DNA from: Actinacidiphila acidipaludis
GTDB taxonomy: Bacteria > Actinomycetota > Actinomycetes > Streptomycetales > Streptomycetaceae
DNA: 64,000 nt
Reading direction: 5' to 3'
Assembly (NCBI RefSeq): GCF_019890725.1
Contig: NZ_JAINZZ010000026.1
Location: 39,046-103,045, forward strand
In this document: piece after piece, positions 17,261 through 26,674 of the stretch
Layout: the number at the start of each line of letters is the position of its first letter
Position numbering within the stretch: the stretch's first letter is position 1
Made by a program: the position numbers and the translations under genes
Notes under the pieces: generated by a model
The model's database searches: none
Seen by the model: the letters and a program-made list of their open reading frames with translations, nothing else
What the model was told of the DNA's origin: nothing

Positions 17261-18186
17261 GCGGGCCGGCGGGTCCGCGGGACCTGCTGATCGCCGGCGC
17301 CGGCGGTTTCGCCCGGGAGACCGCCCAGGCGGTCGCGGACGTCAACGCCGCCGGGGGGCACCGCTGGCGGCTGCTCGGCCACCTGGACGACGACCCGGCG
17401 CTGCACGGCAGCACCGTCGACGGCGTGCCGGTGCTCGGCGGATGCGATCTGGTGCACGAACTCCGCGACGCCCAGGTGCTGTTGTGCGTCGGCAGTCCGC
17501 GCAACCACGCCGGGCGGGCGCGGCTCGCCCGGCGGCTGGACCTGCCCTCCGAGCGCTGGGCCACTCTGGTGCACCCCAGCGCCTCGGTGTCGGGTTCCAG
17601 CGTGGTCGGCCCGGGGTCGGTGCTGCTCGCACAGGTCGTGCTGACCGCGGCGGTACGGCTCGGCGCCCATGTCGCGGTGATGCCGCACACCGTGCTGACC
17701 CACGACGACGAGGTGGCCGACTTCGCGACGCTGGCCGCGGGCGTCCGGCTGGCCGGCGGAGTGCGGGTGGGGCGCGGCGCCTACCTCGGATCGGGCGCGC
17801 TGGTGCGGGAGTCCGGCACCGTCGGCGCCTGGTCCCTGGTCGGGATGGGGAGCGTGGTGCTGGGCGACGTGCCGCCCGGCGAGGTCTGGGCCGGCAGTCC
17901 GGCCCGGCGCCTGCGCGCGGCCGGGGCGCCCGAACGGGCCGAACTGGGCCGGCTCGACGCAGCGGCTCGGCTCGGCGCGATGGCCGGGGACGGCGGTCCG
18001 GCGGCCGGCGGCGGGCGGGGACCGGACGGGCGGGCGGGGAACGCCCCCGCGTCCGCGCACGGCCGAGGAGCCGCCCCGGGGGGACCGGACGGCTCCGCGG
18101 GTGAGGACCGGGTCCGCCCGGGTGACCACGACGAGGACGCCGCCGGCCGCGGGCCGGCGCTACGGATGGGGAGTCCTGCCACATGA
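17257..18186 (+). CDS. PglD/NeuD-like sugar O/N-acyltransferase
   Basis: 309 aa. N-terminal PglD-type nucleotide-sugar-binding subdomain (DLLIAGAGGFARETAQAV, WRLLGHLDDDPALHG) followed by a left-handed hexapeptide beta-helix at about 105-215 (VHPSASVSGSSVVGPGSVLL, GVRVGRGAYLGSGALVRESG) ending at VWAGSPARRLRAAG. The catalytic His of PglD is probably that in VMPHTVLTHDDEV. The last 80 residues are low-complexity Gly/Pro/Asp-rich and absent from the family. It starts with GTG overlapping the aminotransferase stop and ends in ATGA overlap with the next gene, so all five genes here belong to one operon. Confidence 0.88.
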   Translation: MSGPAGPRDLLIAGAGGFARETAQAVADVNAAGGHRWRLLGHLDDDPALHGSTVDGVPVLGGCDLVHELRDAQVLLCVGSPRNHAGRARLARRLDLPSERWATLVHPSASVSGSSVVGPGSVLLAQVVLTAAVRLGAHVAVMPHTVLTHDDEVADFATLAAGVRLAGGVRVGRGAYLGSGALVRESGTVGAWSLVGMGSVVLGDVPPGEVWAGSPARRLRAAGAPERAELGRLDAAARLGAMAGDGGPAAGGGRGPDGRAGNAPASAHGRGAAPGGPDGSAGEDRVRPGDHDEDAAGRGPALRMGSPAT

Positions 18187-19298
18187 ACCGGATACCGCTG
18201 GTGGACCTCGCCGCGGCTCACGCCGAGGTCGCCGACGAGGTGCGCGCCGGATTCGACCGGGTGCTGGCCGCCACCGCGTTCGTCGGCGGCGACGAGGTGC
18301 GGGCCTTCGAGCGCGAGTACGCCGAGTTCGTGGGCGTCCGCCACTGCGTGGGCGTGGCCAACGGCACCGACGCGCTGGAGCTGGCGCTGCGGGCCTGCGG
18401 CGTCGGCCCGGGCAGCGAGGTCGTGCTGCCCGCGAACACCTTCATCGCCACCGCGGGCGCGGTCGCCCGCACGGGCGCGCGGCCGGTGCTGGTGGACTGC
18501 CTGCCCGGCTCTTACCTGATGGACGGACAGGCGGCGCTGGACGCGGTGGGCCCGGCCACCCGGGCGGTCGTGCCGGTGCACCTGTACGGGCAGTGCGCGG
18601 ACGTGCCGAAGCTCGCCGCCGCGCTGCCGGAGCACGTCCCGGTGGTGGAGGACGCCGCACAGGCGCAGGGGGCGACTCGCGACGGCCGCTCCCCCGGGTC
18701 CGGCGGCATCGCCGCGACGAGCTTCTACCCGGGCAAGAACCTGGGCGCCTACGGGGACGCCGGCGCGGTACTGACCGACGACCCGCGCCGCGCCGAGCTG
18801 GTGCGCGCCATCGCCAACCACGGCGGCACCGAGAAGTACCGCCACGACGTCGCCGGGTTCAACAGCCGGCTGGACGGGCTGCAGGCGGTGGTGCTGCGGG
18901 CCAAGCTGGCCCGGCTGGCCGACGGCAACCGGGCCCGGCGGGCCGCGGCGGCCCGCTACACCGAACTGCTGGCGCCGCTGGCGGAGGCCGGCCGGATGGT
19001 GCTCCCGGAGACCGTGCCCGGCAACGCCCATGTGTGGCACCTCTATGTGATCCAGGTGACCGGCACCGACCGCGACCAGGTCGTCGCCGCCCTGAACGCC
19101 GGGGGCATCGGGGCGGGCGTGCACTATCCCGCGCCGGTGCACCTCACGCCCGCGTTCGCCCATCTCGGCCACCGGGCAGGGGACTTCCCGCGTGCCGAGG
19201 AGGCCGCCGGGCGGATCCTGTCCCTTCCGCTCTACCCGCAGATCACCGCCGACCAGCAGCAGCGCGTCGTGGAGGCGCTGGCCGGCGCCCTGGGCTGA
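18183..19298 (+). CDS. DegT/DnrJ/EryC1/StrS aminotransferase (second; WbpE-like)
   Basis: 371 aa PLP-dependent sugar aminotransferase beginning IPLVDLAAAHAEVADEV, the typical N terminus of WbpE/FdtB-type enzymes. The PLP Lys lies in SFYPGKNLGAYGDAGA; VVEDAAQAQGA carries the conserved Asp. GVHYPAPVHLTPAFAHLG and ILSLPLYPQIT are subfamily hallmarks. Enzymes of this group transaminate 3-keto sugars, which fits the Gfo/Idh protein upstream as C3 oxidase. The ATG overlaps the stop of the acyltransferase gene (ATGA). It ends 106 bp before the secreted DUF4082 gene. Confidence 0.9.
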   Translation: MNRIPLVDLAAAHAEVADEVRAGFDRVLAATAFVGGDEVRAFEREYAEFVGVRHCVGVANGTDALELALRACGVGPGSEVVLPANTFIATAGAVARTGARPVLVDCLPGSYLMDGQAALDAVGPATRAVVPVHLYGQCADVPKLAAALPEHVPVVEDAAQAQGATRDGRSPGSGGIAATSFYPGKNLGAYGDAGAVLTDDPRRAELVRAIANHGGTEKYRHDVAGFNSRLDGLQAVVLRAKLARLADGNRARRAAAARYTELLAPLAEAGRMVLPETVPGNAHVWHLYVIQVTGTDRDQVVAALNAGGIGAGVHYPAPVHLTPAFAHLGHRAGDFPRAEEAAGRILSLPLYPQITADQQQRVVEALAGALG

Positions 19299-19404
19299 CC
19301 CGTCCTCCGGCGCCGGCCGGCGGACGGCCGGCCACCGCTCACGCACCACCGCTTCACCCACCCCGCTCGCCGAGCCGGGCCCTTGCACCACCTGAGAGGT
19401 ACCG

Positions 19405-22400
19405 ATGTACAGAAAGAGCAGACTCTTCCGCGGAGTACTGTGCGCCGTGGTCGCGGCCGTGGTGTCGGCCGTGCTGCCGCTGGCCGTGTCCTCGGGGGCG
19501 CACGCCGCCGACCCCTGCGGGACCGGCTCCAACCCGATCGTGTGCGAGAACTCCAAACAGGGCTCCCCGATGGAGGACTGGTTCGCACCCAACGCCTACG
19601 GAAACGTGCAGGGGTTCACCAACCAGGTGAGCTACCAGGCGGGCGACACCGTGCAGTTCAAGGTGCAGTCGCCGATCCCCTACCACGTCGAGATCTACCG
19701 CCTCGGCTACTACGGTGGTGACGGCGCCCGGGAGATGTCGACCGCCGCGCAGGCCGCGGTGACCTACCCGGCGAACTTCACCCGCGACGGCACGCCCGGC
19801 AGCCCGCCGGACAACACCGTCGTCGACGGCGACCCCCAGGGCAAGCCGCTGCAGTGCGCCAACAACTCCGCCGGGCTGATCGACTGCGGCAGCTGGCCGG
19901 TCACCGCGAGCTGGACCATCCCCAGCGACGCGGTCTCCGGCCTGTACATCGCCAACTTCGACCAGACCGACGGCAACGGCGTGATGCCGTACCCGTTCGT
20001 GATCCGCAGCGACGCCAGCCACTCCGACATCGTCGTGCAGACCGACGACGAGACGTGGCAGGCGTACAACAAGTGGGGCGGCCGCAACCTCTACGACGGC
20101 GACGGCCCGGCGCCCGACGGCCGCGCCTACCAGGTCAGTTACAACCGTCCGCTGGACATCGGCGGCGACAACGGCGTCTACGGCTCCGAGTTCGAGATGC
20201 TCTACTGGCTGGAGCGCAACGGCTACGACGTCAGCTACCTGTCGGGCCTGGACGTCTCGACCCGGCCGGCGGACCTGCTCAACCACAAGATGTTCATGTC
20301 GTCCGGCCACGACGAGTACTGGACGCAGGACCAGTTCACCAACGCCCTCAACGCCCGCAAGGCCGGGGTGAACGAGACGTTCTTCAGCGGCAACGAGGTG
20401 TCGTGGAAGACCCGGTTCGGGCCGAGCATCGACGGCACCAGCACCTCCGGGCGGACCCTGATCTGCTACAAGGAGACCAAGCTCGAACTCGCCGCGGTGG
20501 ACGGCATCCCCGATCCGACGAGTACCTGGACGGGCGCCTTCCTCGACCCGGGCGGCGCCGCGAAGGGCGACACCTACCAGCCGCAGAACGTGCTGACCGG
20601 TTCGCTGTTCACGGTGAACGGCTACCGCAGTGACGCGATCACGGTGCCCGGCGCCTACGCGAAGCTGCGGATGTGGCGGAACACCACGGTGGCGTCGCTG
20701 ACACCGACGCAGACCGCGACGTTCCCCACCGGCACGCTCGGCTACGAGTGGGACAGCGACATCGCCAACAGCACCACCCGGCCACCGGGCCAGATCGACC
20801 TGTCGTCGACCACCGTCGACATCACCGACGGCAAGTACCGCCTGGACTACGGCAACACGTACGGCAACGGGACCGCGACCCACAACCTCGTCGAGTTCCG
20901 CGACCCGACCTCGCACGCCCTGGTGTTCGGCGCCGGAACCGTCCAGTGGTCCTGGGGCCTGACCAACGTGCCGACCAGCGACCCCAACGACTCCGTGGTC
21001 ACCGAGGACAAGCGGATGCAGCAGGCGACGGTGAACGTCATCGCCGACATGGGCATCCAGCCGAAGACCCTGCAGAGCGGCCTGGTGGCGGCGACCGCCT
21101 CCACCGACACCGCGGGTCCCGTGGTGACGATCACCAGCCCGGCGATCGGCAGCACGGTCCCGGCCCTGCGGCCGGTCACCATCACCGGTACCGCGAGCGA
21201 CGCGGGCGGCGTGGTCGCGCGCGTCGAGGTCTCCACCGACGGCGGTACGACGTGGAACGCCACCACCGGCCTCACGTCGTGGAGTTACTCCTGGACGCCG
21301 ACGTCCACCGGCACCCCGCAGATCAAGGTGCGCGCGGTGGACGACAGCGTGAACACCGGGCCGGTGGCGACCGTCCCGCTCACCGTGGGCCCGCAGCAGT
21401 GCCCGTGCTCGGTGTGGCCGGCGACCAGCGTGCCCAACGTGGTGAACAGCGGTGACGGCGGCGCCGTCGAGCTCGGTGTGAAGATCCGCACCAGCGTGGC
21501 GGGTTCGGTCACCGGCATCCGGTTCTACAAGGCGCCCTACAACACCGGGACGCACACCGGCAGCCTGTGGAGCGCCTCCGGCCAGCGCCTGGCGACCGGC
21601 ACGTTCACCAACGAGACCGCCTCCGGCTGGCAGCAGATGAACTTCTCCAGCCCGGTGCCGGTGAAGGCCAACACCACCTACATCGCCTCCTACTTCGCGC
21701 CGAACGGCGGTTACTCGTACGACGCGAACTACTTCACCAGCAGCGCGGCCGGGCTCGCTCCGCTGACCGCGCTGAAGGTCGGCACCGACGGCGCCGACGG
21801 CGTCTACCACTACGGCTCCTCGGGCGGGTTCCCGACCTCGGAGTCGAGCGGCACCAACTACTGGGTGGACGCGGTCCTCGACACCTCGTCGGCCAGCACC
21901 GTGCCGCCCGCGGTGTCCAGCACCTCGCCGACCTCCTCGTCGGTGAACGTCTCCATCACCACCCCGGTGACGGTGAACTTCAGCGAGCCGGTCGACGCGG
22001 ACACCGTGGTGTTCAGCCTCAAGGACTCCGGCGGGGCGACCGTTCCGGGCACCAAGACGTACGGCGCGGCGAACAGCCTCACCTTCACGCCGTCCACGGA
22101 ACTGGCCCTCAACACCATGTACACCGCGTCCGTGCAGGCCGACGACCTGTGGGGCAACCACATGACGGACCCGGTGACCTGGTCGTTCACCACGAGCGCC
22201 AGCCCGCCGGCCGTCACCTGCCCGTGCACCCTGTGGCCGACGTCGGCCACACCGGCGACCACCGACGTCACCGGTGACGGGAACTCGGTCGAGCTGGGCG
22301 CCCGGTTCACCTCGGCGGTCAGCGGTTACGTCACCGGCGTGACCTTCTACAAGGGCACCGGCAACACCGGCACGCACACCGGCAGCCTGTGGTCCTCGGA

Positions 22401-22752
22401 CGGCACGCAGCTCGCGACGGGGACGTTCTCCAGCGAGACGGCGTCGGGCTGGCAACTGCTCAGCTTCGCCCATCCGGTCGCGATCACCGCGGGCACGTCG
22501 TACGTCGTCTCGTACCACGCGCCCAACGGCAACTACGCGGTGGACGGCGGCTACTTCGCCGGCGCCCACCAGGCCTACCCGCTGACGGCCACCGCCGACA
22601 TCGCGGGCAACCAGAACGGCCTGTACCGCTACGGGACCGACACCGCGTTCCCGAACAGCAGTTACGGGTCGGCCAACTACTGGGTGGCGCCGATCTTCAG
22701 CACCACCCTCCCGCCGGCGCCGATGGACGGCACCACCACGGAAACCAAGTAG
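19405..22752 (+). CDS. Large secreted protein with DMF-amidase-like and two DUF4082 domains
   Basis: 1115 aa, exported: a signal peptide at 1-36 with cleavage near AHAAD. Residues about 45-560 resemble the N,N-dimethylformamidase large-subunit-like domain found in secreted actinobacterial proteins (YHVEIYRLGYYGGDGAR, SSGHDEYWTQDQF, FFSGNEVSWKTRFG). Then come an Ig-like domain (about 570-660), DUF4082 (about 666-825, beginning CPCSVWP), a Big_5 Ig domain (about 832-935) and a second DUF4082 (about 938-1100, beginning CPCTLWP). The two DUF4082 copies share NTGTHTGSLWS. The start at 19405 has GAGAGG upstream. Lying inside the polysaccharide locus, it probably binds or modifies the extracellular glycan; catalysis is unproven. 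Confidence 0.85.
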   Translation: MYRKSRLFRGVLCAVVAAVVSAVLPLAVSSGAHAADPCGTGSNPIVCENSKQGSPMEDWFAPNAYGNVQGFTNQVSYQAGDTVQFKVQSPIPYHVEIYRLGYYGGDGAREMSTAAQAAVTYPANFTRDGTPGSPPDNTVVDGDPQGKPLQCANNSAGLIDCGSWPVTASWTIPSDAVSGLYIANFDQTDGNGVMPYPFVIRSDASHSDIVVQTDDETWQAYNKWGGRNLYDGDGPAPDGRAYQVSYNRPLDIGGDNGVYGSEFEMLYWLERNGYDVSYLSGLDVSTRPADLLNHKMFMSSGHDEYWTQDQFTNALNARKAGVNETFFSGNEVSWKTRFGPSIDGTSTSGRTLICYKETKLELAAVDGIPDPTSTWTGAFLDPGGAAKGDTYQPQNVLTGSLFTVNGYRSDAITVPGAYAKLRMWRNTTVASLTPTQTATFPTGTLGYEWDSDIANSTTRPPGQIDLSSTTVDITDGKYRLDYGNTYGNGTATHNLVEFRDPTSHALVFGAGTVQWSWGLTNVPTSDPNDSVVTEDKRMQQATVNVIADMGIQPKTLQSGLVAATASTDTAGPVVTITSPAIGSTVPALRPVTITGTASDAGGVVARVEVSTDGGTTWNATTGLTSWSYSWTPTSTGTPQIKVRAVDDSVNTGPVATVPLTVGPQQCPCSVWPATSVPNVVNSGDGGAVELGVKIRTSVAGSVTGIRFYKAPYNTGTHTGSLWSASGQRLATGTFTNETASGWQQMNFSSPVPVKANTTYIASYFAPNGGYSYDANYFTSSAAGLAPLTALKVGTDGADGVYHYGSSGGFPTSESSGTNYWVDAVLDTSSASTVPPAVSSTSPTSSSVNVSITTPVTVNFSEPVDADTVVFSLKDSGGATVPGTKTYGAANSLTFTPSTELALNTMYTASVQADDLWGNHMTDPVTWSFTTSASPPAVTCPCTLWPTSATPATTDVTGDGNSVELGARFTSAVSGYVTGVTFYKGTGNTGTHTGSLWSSDGTQLATGTFSSETASGWQLLSFAHPVAITAGTSYVVSYHAPNGNYAVDGGYFAGAHQAYPLTATADIAGNQNGLYRYGTDTAFPNSSYGSANYWVAPIFSTTLPPAPMDGTTTETK

Positions 22753-22776
22753 TCCAGGAGAACAGGCACACCATCG

Positions 22777-23823
22777 ATGAGCAGCGTCAGCGTCGTGATC
22801 CCCTGCTACCGGTACGGCCACTTCCTGGCCGACTGCGTCAGCAGTGTGCTGGACGAACAGGAGGGGCTCCACGTCCGGGTGCTGATCATCGACGACGCGT
22901 CACCCGACGACTCGGCGGAGGCCGCCCGTGCGCTGGCGGCCTCCGACCCGAGGATCGAGGTGCGTGTCCACGAACAGAACAAGGGGCACATCGCCACCTA
23001 CAACGAGGGCCTGCTGGAGTGGGCCGACGGCGACTACGTGGTGCTGCTGTCCGCCGACGACCGGCTGGTGCCGGGCGCGCTCGTGCGGGCGGCGGCGCTG
23101 CTGGACGCCCACCCCGGGGTGGGGTTCTGCTACGGCCGGCCGCTGCGCTTCGAGCACGGCGGGCCGCTGCCCGCCGCCCGCACCACCGGCACGGGTACCG
23201 CCGTGTACCCGGGCCGGTGGTGGCTGGAACGCCGGTTCCGTGAGGGCACCGGCTGCATCACCTCCCCCGAGGTGGTGGTGCGCACCGAGCTCCAGCGCAA
23301 GGTCGGCGGCTACGACCCGGCGCTGCCGCACGCCGGGGACATCGAGATGTGGATGCGGCTGGCCGCGCACGCCGACGTCGGGTACGTGCGCGGCGCCGAC
23401 CAGGCGTACTACCGGGTCCACGGGGCGAACATGTCGACGACGGACTTCGGCGGCCAGCTCGACGACCTGCGGCAGCGCAGGGCCGCCTACGAGGCGGTGC
23501 TGGCCAAGTGCGCGGACCAGCTCCCGGACGCCGAGCGGCTGTCCGCGACCGTGCACACCAAGCTGGCCCGCGCGGCCCTGCGCCGGGCCTGCCGGGCCTA
23601 CGACCGCGGGCGCACCGACCGGGTGCCGGTGGACGAGCTCGTGGAGTTCGCCCGTGACTGCGACCCGTCGGCCGAGCGGCTGCCGGAGTACCGCGGCCTG
23701 CGGCTGCGCCGCCGGATCGGCGCCCGGACGATGCCCTACCTGCAGCCGCTGATCCTGTCGGCGGTGGCCGAGCGCGGCCGGGAGTGGCTGTGGTGGCGGT
23801 CGTGGAAGCGCCGGGGCATCTGA
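22777..23823 (+). CDS. Family 2 glycosyltransferase
   Basis: 348 aa, GT-A fold. SVSVVIPCYRYGHFLADCVS starts the catalytic domain, LIIDDASPDDS binds the nucleotide, and LLSADDRLVPG is the DXD-type metal motif; the GDIEMWMRLAAHADV segment carries the likely catalytic acid. The C-terminal third is Arg-rich and helical. It begins 24 bp after the DUF4082 gene and is the last gene of the first plus-strand arm, ending 29 bp before the convergent Wzz-like gene. Likely adds one residue of the repeat unit on the cytosolic face of the membrane. Confidence 0.9.
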   Translation: MSSVSVVIPCYRYGHFLADCVSSVLDEQEGLHVRVLIIDDASPDDSAEAARALAASDPRIEVRVHEQNKGHIATYNEGLLEWADGDYVVLLSADDRLVPGALVRAAALLDAHPGVGFCYGRPLRFEHGGPLPAARTTGTGTAVYPGRWWLERRFREGTGCITSPEVVVRTELQRKVGGYDPALPHAGDIEMWMRLAAHADVGYVRGADQAYYRVHGANMSTTDFGGQLDDLRQRRAAYEAVLAKCADQLPDAERLSATVHTKLARAALRRACRAYDRGRTDRVPVDELVEFARDCDPSAERLPEYRGLRLRRRIGARTMPYLQPLILSAVAERGREWLWWRSWKRRGI

Positions 23824-23852
23824 TGCCCGGGCAGGTGAGCGCGCGCCGCGCG

Positions 23853-24515
23853 TCAGCGCGGTGCGGGCACCGCCAGGGCGGGGGCGGCGGCCGGCTCGCG
23901 GCGGCGGCCGGCGCGGCGCAGCCGGCGGTCGGTCCACAGCGCGCACAGCGTGCCGCCGAGGAGTCCGGCGAGGGCCACGCCGGCCAGCGCGCGGCTCTTG
24001 GTTCCGGTCACCAGCACCGAGTTGGGCGGGACCAGGACGTCGACGCTCATCCGCGAGGCGGGGGCGACGTTCTGGGCGTCCTGCAGTTGCGTGATGTGCC
24101 GGGTGTACGCGGCGACGAGCTCGCGCACGGTGGTGTCGGCCCGTGCGGGGTCGGGCTGGTCGGCCTGGACCTGCAGCGACGGGATCACGTAGGCCGGAGT
24201 GACGCTCGTGCCGCTGTTGCGCGGCAGCAGCCGGTACACGCCGGTCACGCCGTCCTTGCGCAGCTCGGCCGTGCCGGCCGGGGACAGCAGCTGGTCGACG
24301 ACGGCGTGCGAGACCAGCGCGAGCGGCGGTTGCAGATTGGCGAACTGGTTCGGCTGGTTGTCCGTCACCGGCGGTTTGAGCACCACCACGGCCGAACTGC
24401 GGTACACCCGAGGGGGTTTGAGTTCGTGATAGGCGCCGGCCGCGGTCACCGCGAGGGCGAGCAGCAGGACGTACCAGCGGCGCACCAGCGCACGGATCAG
24501 TTCTTCCGGGGACAC
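23853..24515 (-). CDS. Wzz/chain-length-determinant-like membrane protein
   Basis: 220 aa. One membrane segment near residues 15-32 after IRALVRRWYVLL, an extracytoplasmic domain with predicted helices (PNQFANLQPPLALVSHAVVD, ARADTTVRELVAAYTRHIT), and a second membrane segment at about 180-200 (ALAGVALAGLLGGTLCALW). This is the topology of polysaccharide co-polymerases, without the C-terminal tyrosine kinase domain. The start is the GTG at 24515. It is divergent from the Wzz-Wzy fusion gene, which has the same RRWYV motif at its N terminus, and convergent with the GT2 gene. Confidence 0.82.
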   Translation of the reverse strand: MSPEELIRALVRRWYVLLLALAVTAAGAYHELKPPRVYRSSAVVVLKPPVTDNQPNQFANLQPPLALVSHAVVDQLLSPAGTAELRKDGVTGVYRLLPRNSGTSVTPAYVIPSLQVQADQPDPARADTTVRELVAAYTRHITQLQDAQNVAPASRMSVDVLVPPNSVLVTGTKSRALAGVALAGLLGGTLCALWTDRRLRRAGRRREPAAAPALAVPAPR

Positions 24516-24525
24516 TCGGCCTCCT

Positions 24526-24608
24526 CCTGCCGGGACCGATACTGGCAGGACGGACGGCGCGCTGCCACCGGATCGGGCACTTCGCCCGGAAGGGGACGGA
24601 CGGCGCGC
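24526..24608. promoter_or_regulatory. Divergent promoter region with 15-bp direct repeats
   Basis: Between the divergent Wzz-like and Wzz-Wzy genes, GGACGGACGGCGCGC occurs exactly at 24548-24562 and again at 24594-24608 (46 bp apart), and CCTGCC-N12-GGCAGG forms an inverted repeat at 24526-24549. These are candidate regulator sites for both genes. No confident -10/-35 was found. Confidence 0.4.
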
Positions 24609-24622
24609 CCGGGGAGGACCGC

Positions 24623-26674
24623 GTGACCCTCGGTGAGATCCTCGGCGTGCTCGGCCGCCGCTGGTACGTGATGGTGCCGCTGACGCTGATCGGCCTGCTG
24701 GCGGGCGGTTACCTCTACGTCGCGGTGCCGGTGTCCTACGAATCGCAGAGTTCGGTGTCGCTGCTGGACTCCCGGGCCGCGGCCCGCCCCGCCCCCGCCT
24801 ACGGCAACCCCATCGCCAACGCCGGGGGTTCGCTGGTGGTGACGGCGGACGTGCTGATCCGGACCCTGCAGTCCAGCGACGCCGGGCACGACCTGCACCA
24901 GCTCGGTGTCACCGACCGCTACACGGTGGGCTTCGCCCCCAACGCCTCGGGGCCGCTGCTGTCGCTGGCGGTCACCGGGACCGACCGGACGCGGGTGCTC
25001 GCCGAGACCACGACGCTGACCAGCTTCGCGGGCGAGCAGCTGCGCGCCCTGCAGGCCGCCGACAAGATCGCACCGCAGTACTACGTCAGCGCCACCCCGA
25101 TCGTGCTGCCACAGGAGCCGGTCACCAAGCTCAAGAGCCGCTACCAGCTCGTCGCGGCGGTGGTGATCGCCGGGACGGCGAGCGGCTTCTTCCTGTCCTT
25201 CGCCCTGGAGAGCACGGTCCTGGCGCGGCGCCGCCGCAAGGGCCTGGCACCTCCCGCGGTGAGGCGTCCGCACCGGGCGCGCCGCCCGGGGCCGCTGCGG
25301 CGGCCGCTGGACGCCACCACCCTGCTGACCGGTTACCTGGCCCTGGCGTTCTTCATCCCCTCCAACCTCGACCTGCCGGCGCTCGGCGGCGTGGGGACCC
25401 CGGCGAACGTCTTCGCCCTGCTCGGGCTGCTGTGGTACGTGGCGTCCTGGCTGACCGGCCGGGTCACACCGGCCCCCGGCACGCGCGGCCCCCGGCTGGT
25501 CATGTGCCTGCTGGCGGCGGCCGTGCTCATGGCGTACATCGCCGACGGCGCGCGCGACTCCTCGCACGAGGAGGTGCTGGCCGCGGACCGCGGTCTGATC
25601 GGGCTGCTGGTGTGGGTGTCCCTGGTGGTGCTGACGACCGCCGGGATCCACGAACGCGAGCGGCTGGACACCCTGATGCGGCGCCTGGTGGTGATGGGCA
25701 GCATCGTGGCCGCGATCGGCTACTACGACTTCTTCACGGCGACGAACATCGCGGACTCGATCCACATCCCCGGGCTGCAGTCCAGCGTGGCCGGTGTCCG
25801 CACCCTCGACCGGGGCTCGTTCGTCCGGCCCCGGTCGACGACGGCGCAGTCGCTGGAGTTCGCCGGAATGCTGGCGATCCTGGTGCCGTTCTCGGTGCAG
25901 CAGGCGTTCGACCCGGTGCGGCGGCACGCGGGCGTGGTGCGCCGCTGGGGTCCGGTGCTGCTGATGGGCGGCGCGCTGCCGCTGACCGTGTCCCGCACGT
26001 CGATCATCGGGGCGCTGATCGTGATCCTGGTGATGATCCCGCGGTGGAAGCCGCAGCGGCGCTGGGGGGCGATCGGGGTGCTGCTGGTCTCGGTGGGCGC
26101 CCTGAAGGTGATCATCCCGGGCCTGATCGGCACGATCCTCACGCTGTTCTCGACGTTCCTGTCGAACTCCGACAGCAGCACGCAGGCGCGCACCGTCAAG
26201 TACTCGGCGATCGTGCCCTACCTGCGGGAACACCCCCTGTTCGGGCGGGGCTTCGGCACGTTCACGCCCGATCTGTACTTCTTCACCGACAACCAGTACA
26301 TGCTGACGCTCGCCGAGATGGGGCTGCTCGGCCTGCTGGCCCTGGCCACGCTGTTCCTGACCGGCGTCCACCACGGCGGGGCGATCCGCCGGCTGGCCCG
26401 GACCGAGTCCGACCGCGAGCTCGGGCAGGCGTTCTTCGCCTCGGCGGCGGTGGCCCTGGTGATCAGCGCGACGTTCGACGCGCTGATGTTCCCGATGTTC
26501 GCCGGGATGTTCTTCGTGACGCTCGGCGCGGGCGGCAGTTATCTCGGCTTCCTGCGGCGCGACGCCGCCGCCGGGGCGGCGGGCCCCGGTGCCGCGTCCC
26601 CCGACGTCCCCGCGTCCGCCGGCGCCCCCGCGGGCCCGGCGCCGGCCAGTCCACCCCAACTCGTGGAGTCCTGA
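24623..26674 (+). CDS. Wzz-Wzy fusion: chain-length domain joined to an O-antigen polymerase/ligase domain
   Basis: 683 aa membrane protein. Residues 1-200 are a complete Wzz-like unit: LGRRWYVMVPLTLIGLLAGG with the first membrane segment, an extracytoplasmic domain with SYESQSSVSLLDS, and a Pro-rich LPQEPVTKLKSRYQ before the second membrane segment at about 175-195. After an Arg/Pro-rich cytosolic linker (200-230) a Wzy/O-antigen ligase (Wzy_C) domain with about 10 membrane segments follows, with SRTSIIGALIVILVMIPRW near 457 and HPLFGRGFGTFTPD plus FTDNQYMLTLAEMGLLGLLA near 537-570. The C terminus is Ala/Pro-rich. Start GTG at 24623 after GGGGAGG. It is probably the polymerase of the locus. 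Confidence 0.88.
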   Translation: MTLGEILGVLGRRWYVMVPLTLIGLLAGGYLYVAVPVSYESQSSVSLLDSRAAARPAPAYGNPIANAGGSLVVTADVLIRTLQSSDAGHDLHQLGVTDRYTVGFAPNASGPLLSLAVTGTDRTRVLAETTTLTSFAGEQLRALQAADKIAPQYYVSATPIVLPQEPVTKLKSRYQLVAAVVIAGTASGFFLSFALESTVLARRRRKGLAPPAVRRPHRARRPGPLRRPLDATTLLTGYLALAFFIPSNLDLPALGGVGTPANVFALLGLLWYVASWLTGRVTPAPGTRGPRLVMCLLAAAVLMAYIADGARDSSHEEVLAADRGLIGLLVWVSLVVLTTAGIHERERLDTLMRRLVVMGSIVAAIGYYDFFTATNIADSIHIPGLQSSVAGVRTLDRGSFVRPRSTTAQSLEFAGMLAILVPFSVQQAFDPVRRHAGVVRRWGPVLLMGGALPLTVSRTSIIGALIVILVMIPRWKPQRRWGAIGVLLVSVGALKVIIPGLIGTILTLFSTFLSNSDSSTQARTVKYSAIVPYLREHPLFGRGFGTFTPDLYFFTDNQYMLTLAEMGLLGLLALATLFLTGVHHGGAIRRLARTESDRELGQAFFASAAVALVISATFDALMFPMFAGMFFVTLGAGGSYLGFLRRDAAAGAAGPGAASPDVPASAGAPAGPAPASPPQLVES

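Noticed and set aside
19354..22872. 1172-codon open frame on the minus strand
   Set aside because: Antisense of the DUF4082 protein gene, which has a signal peptide and recognisable domains; no family match or ribosome site.
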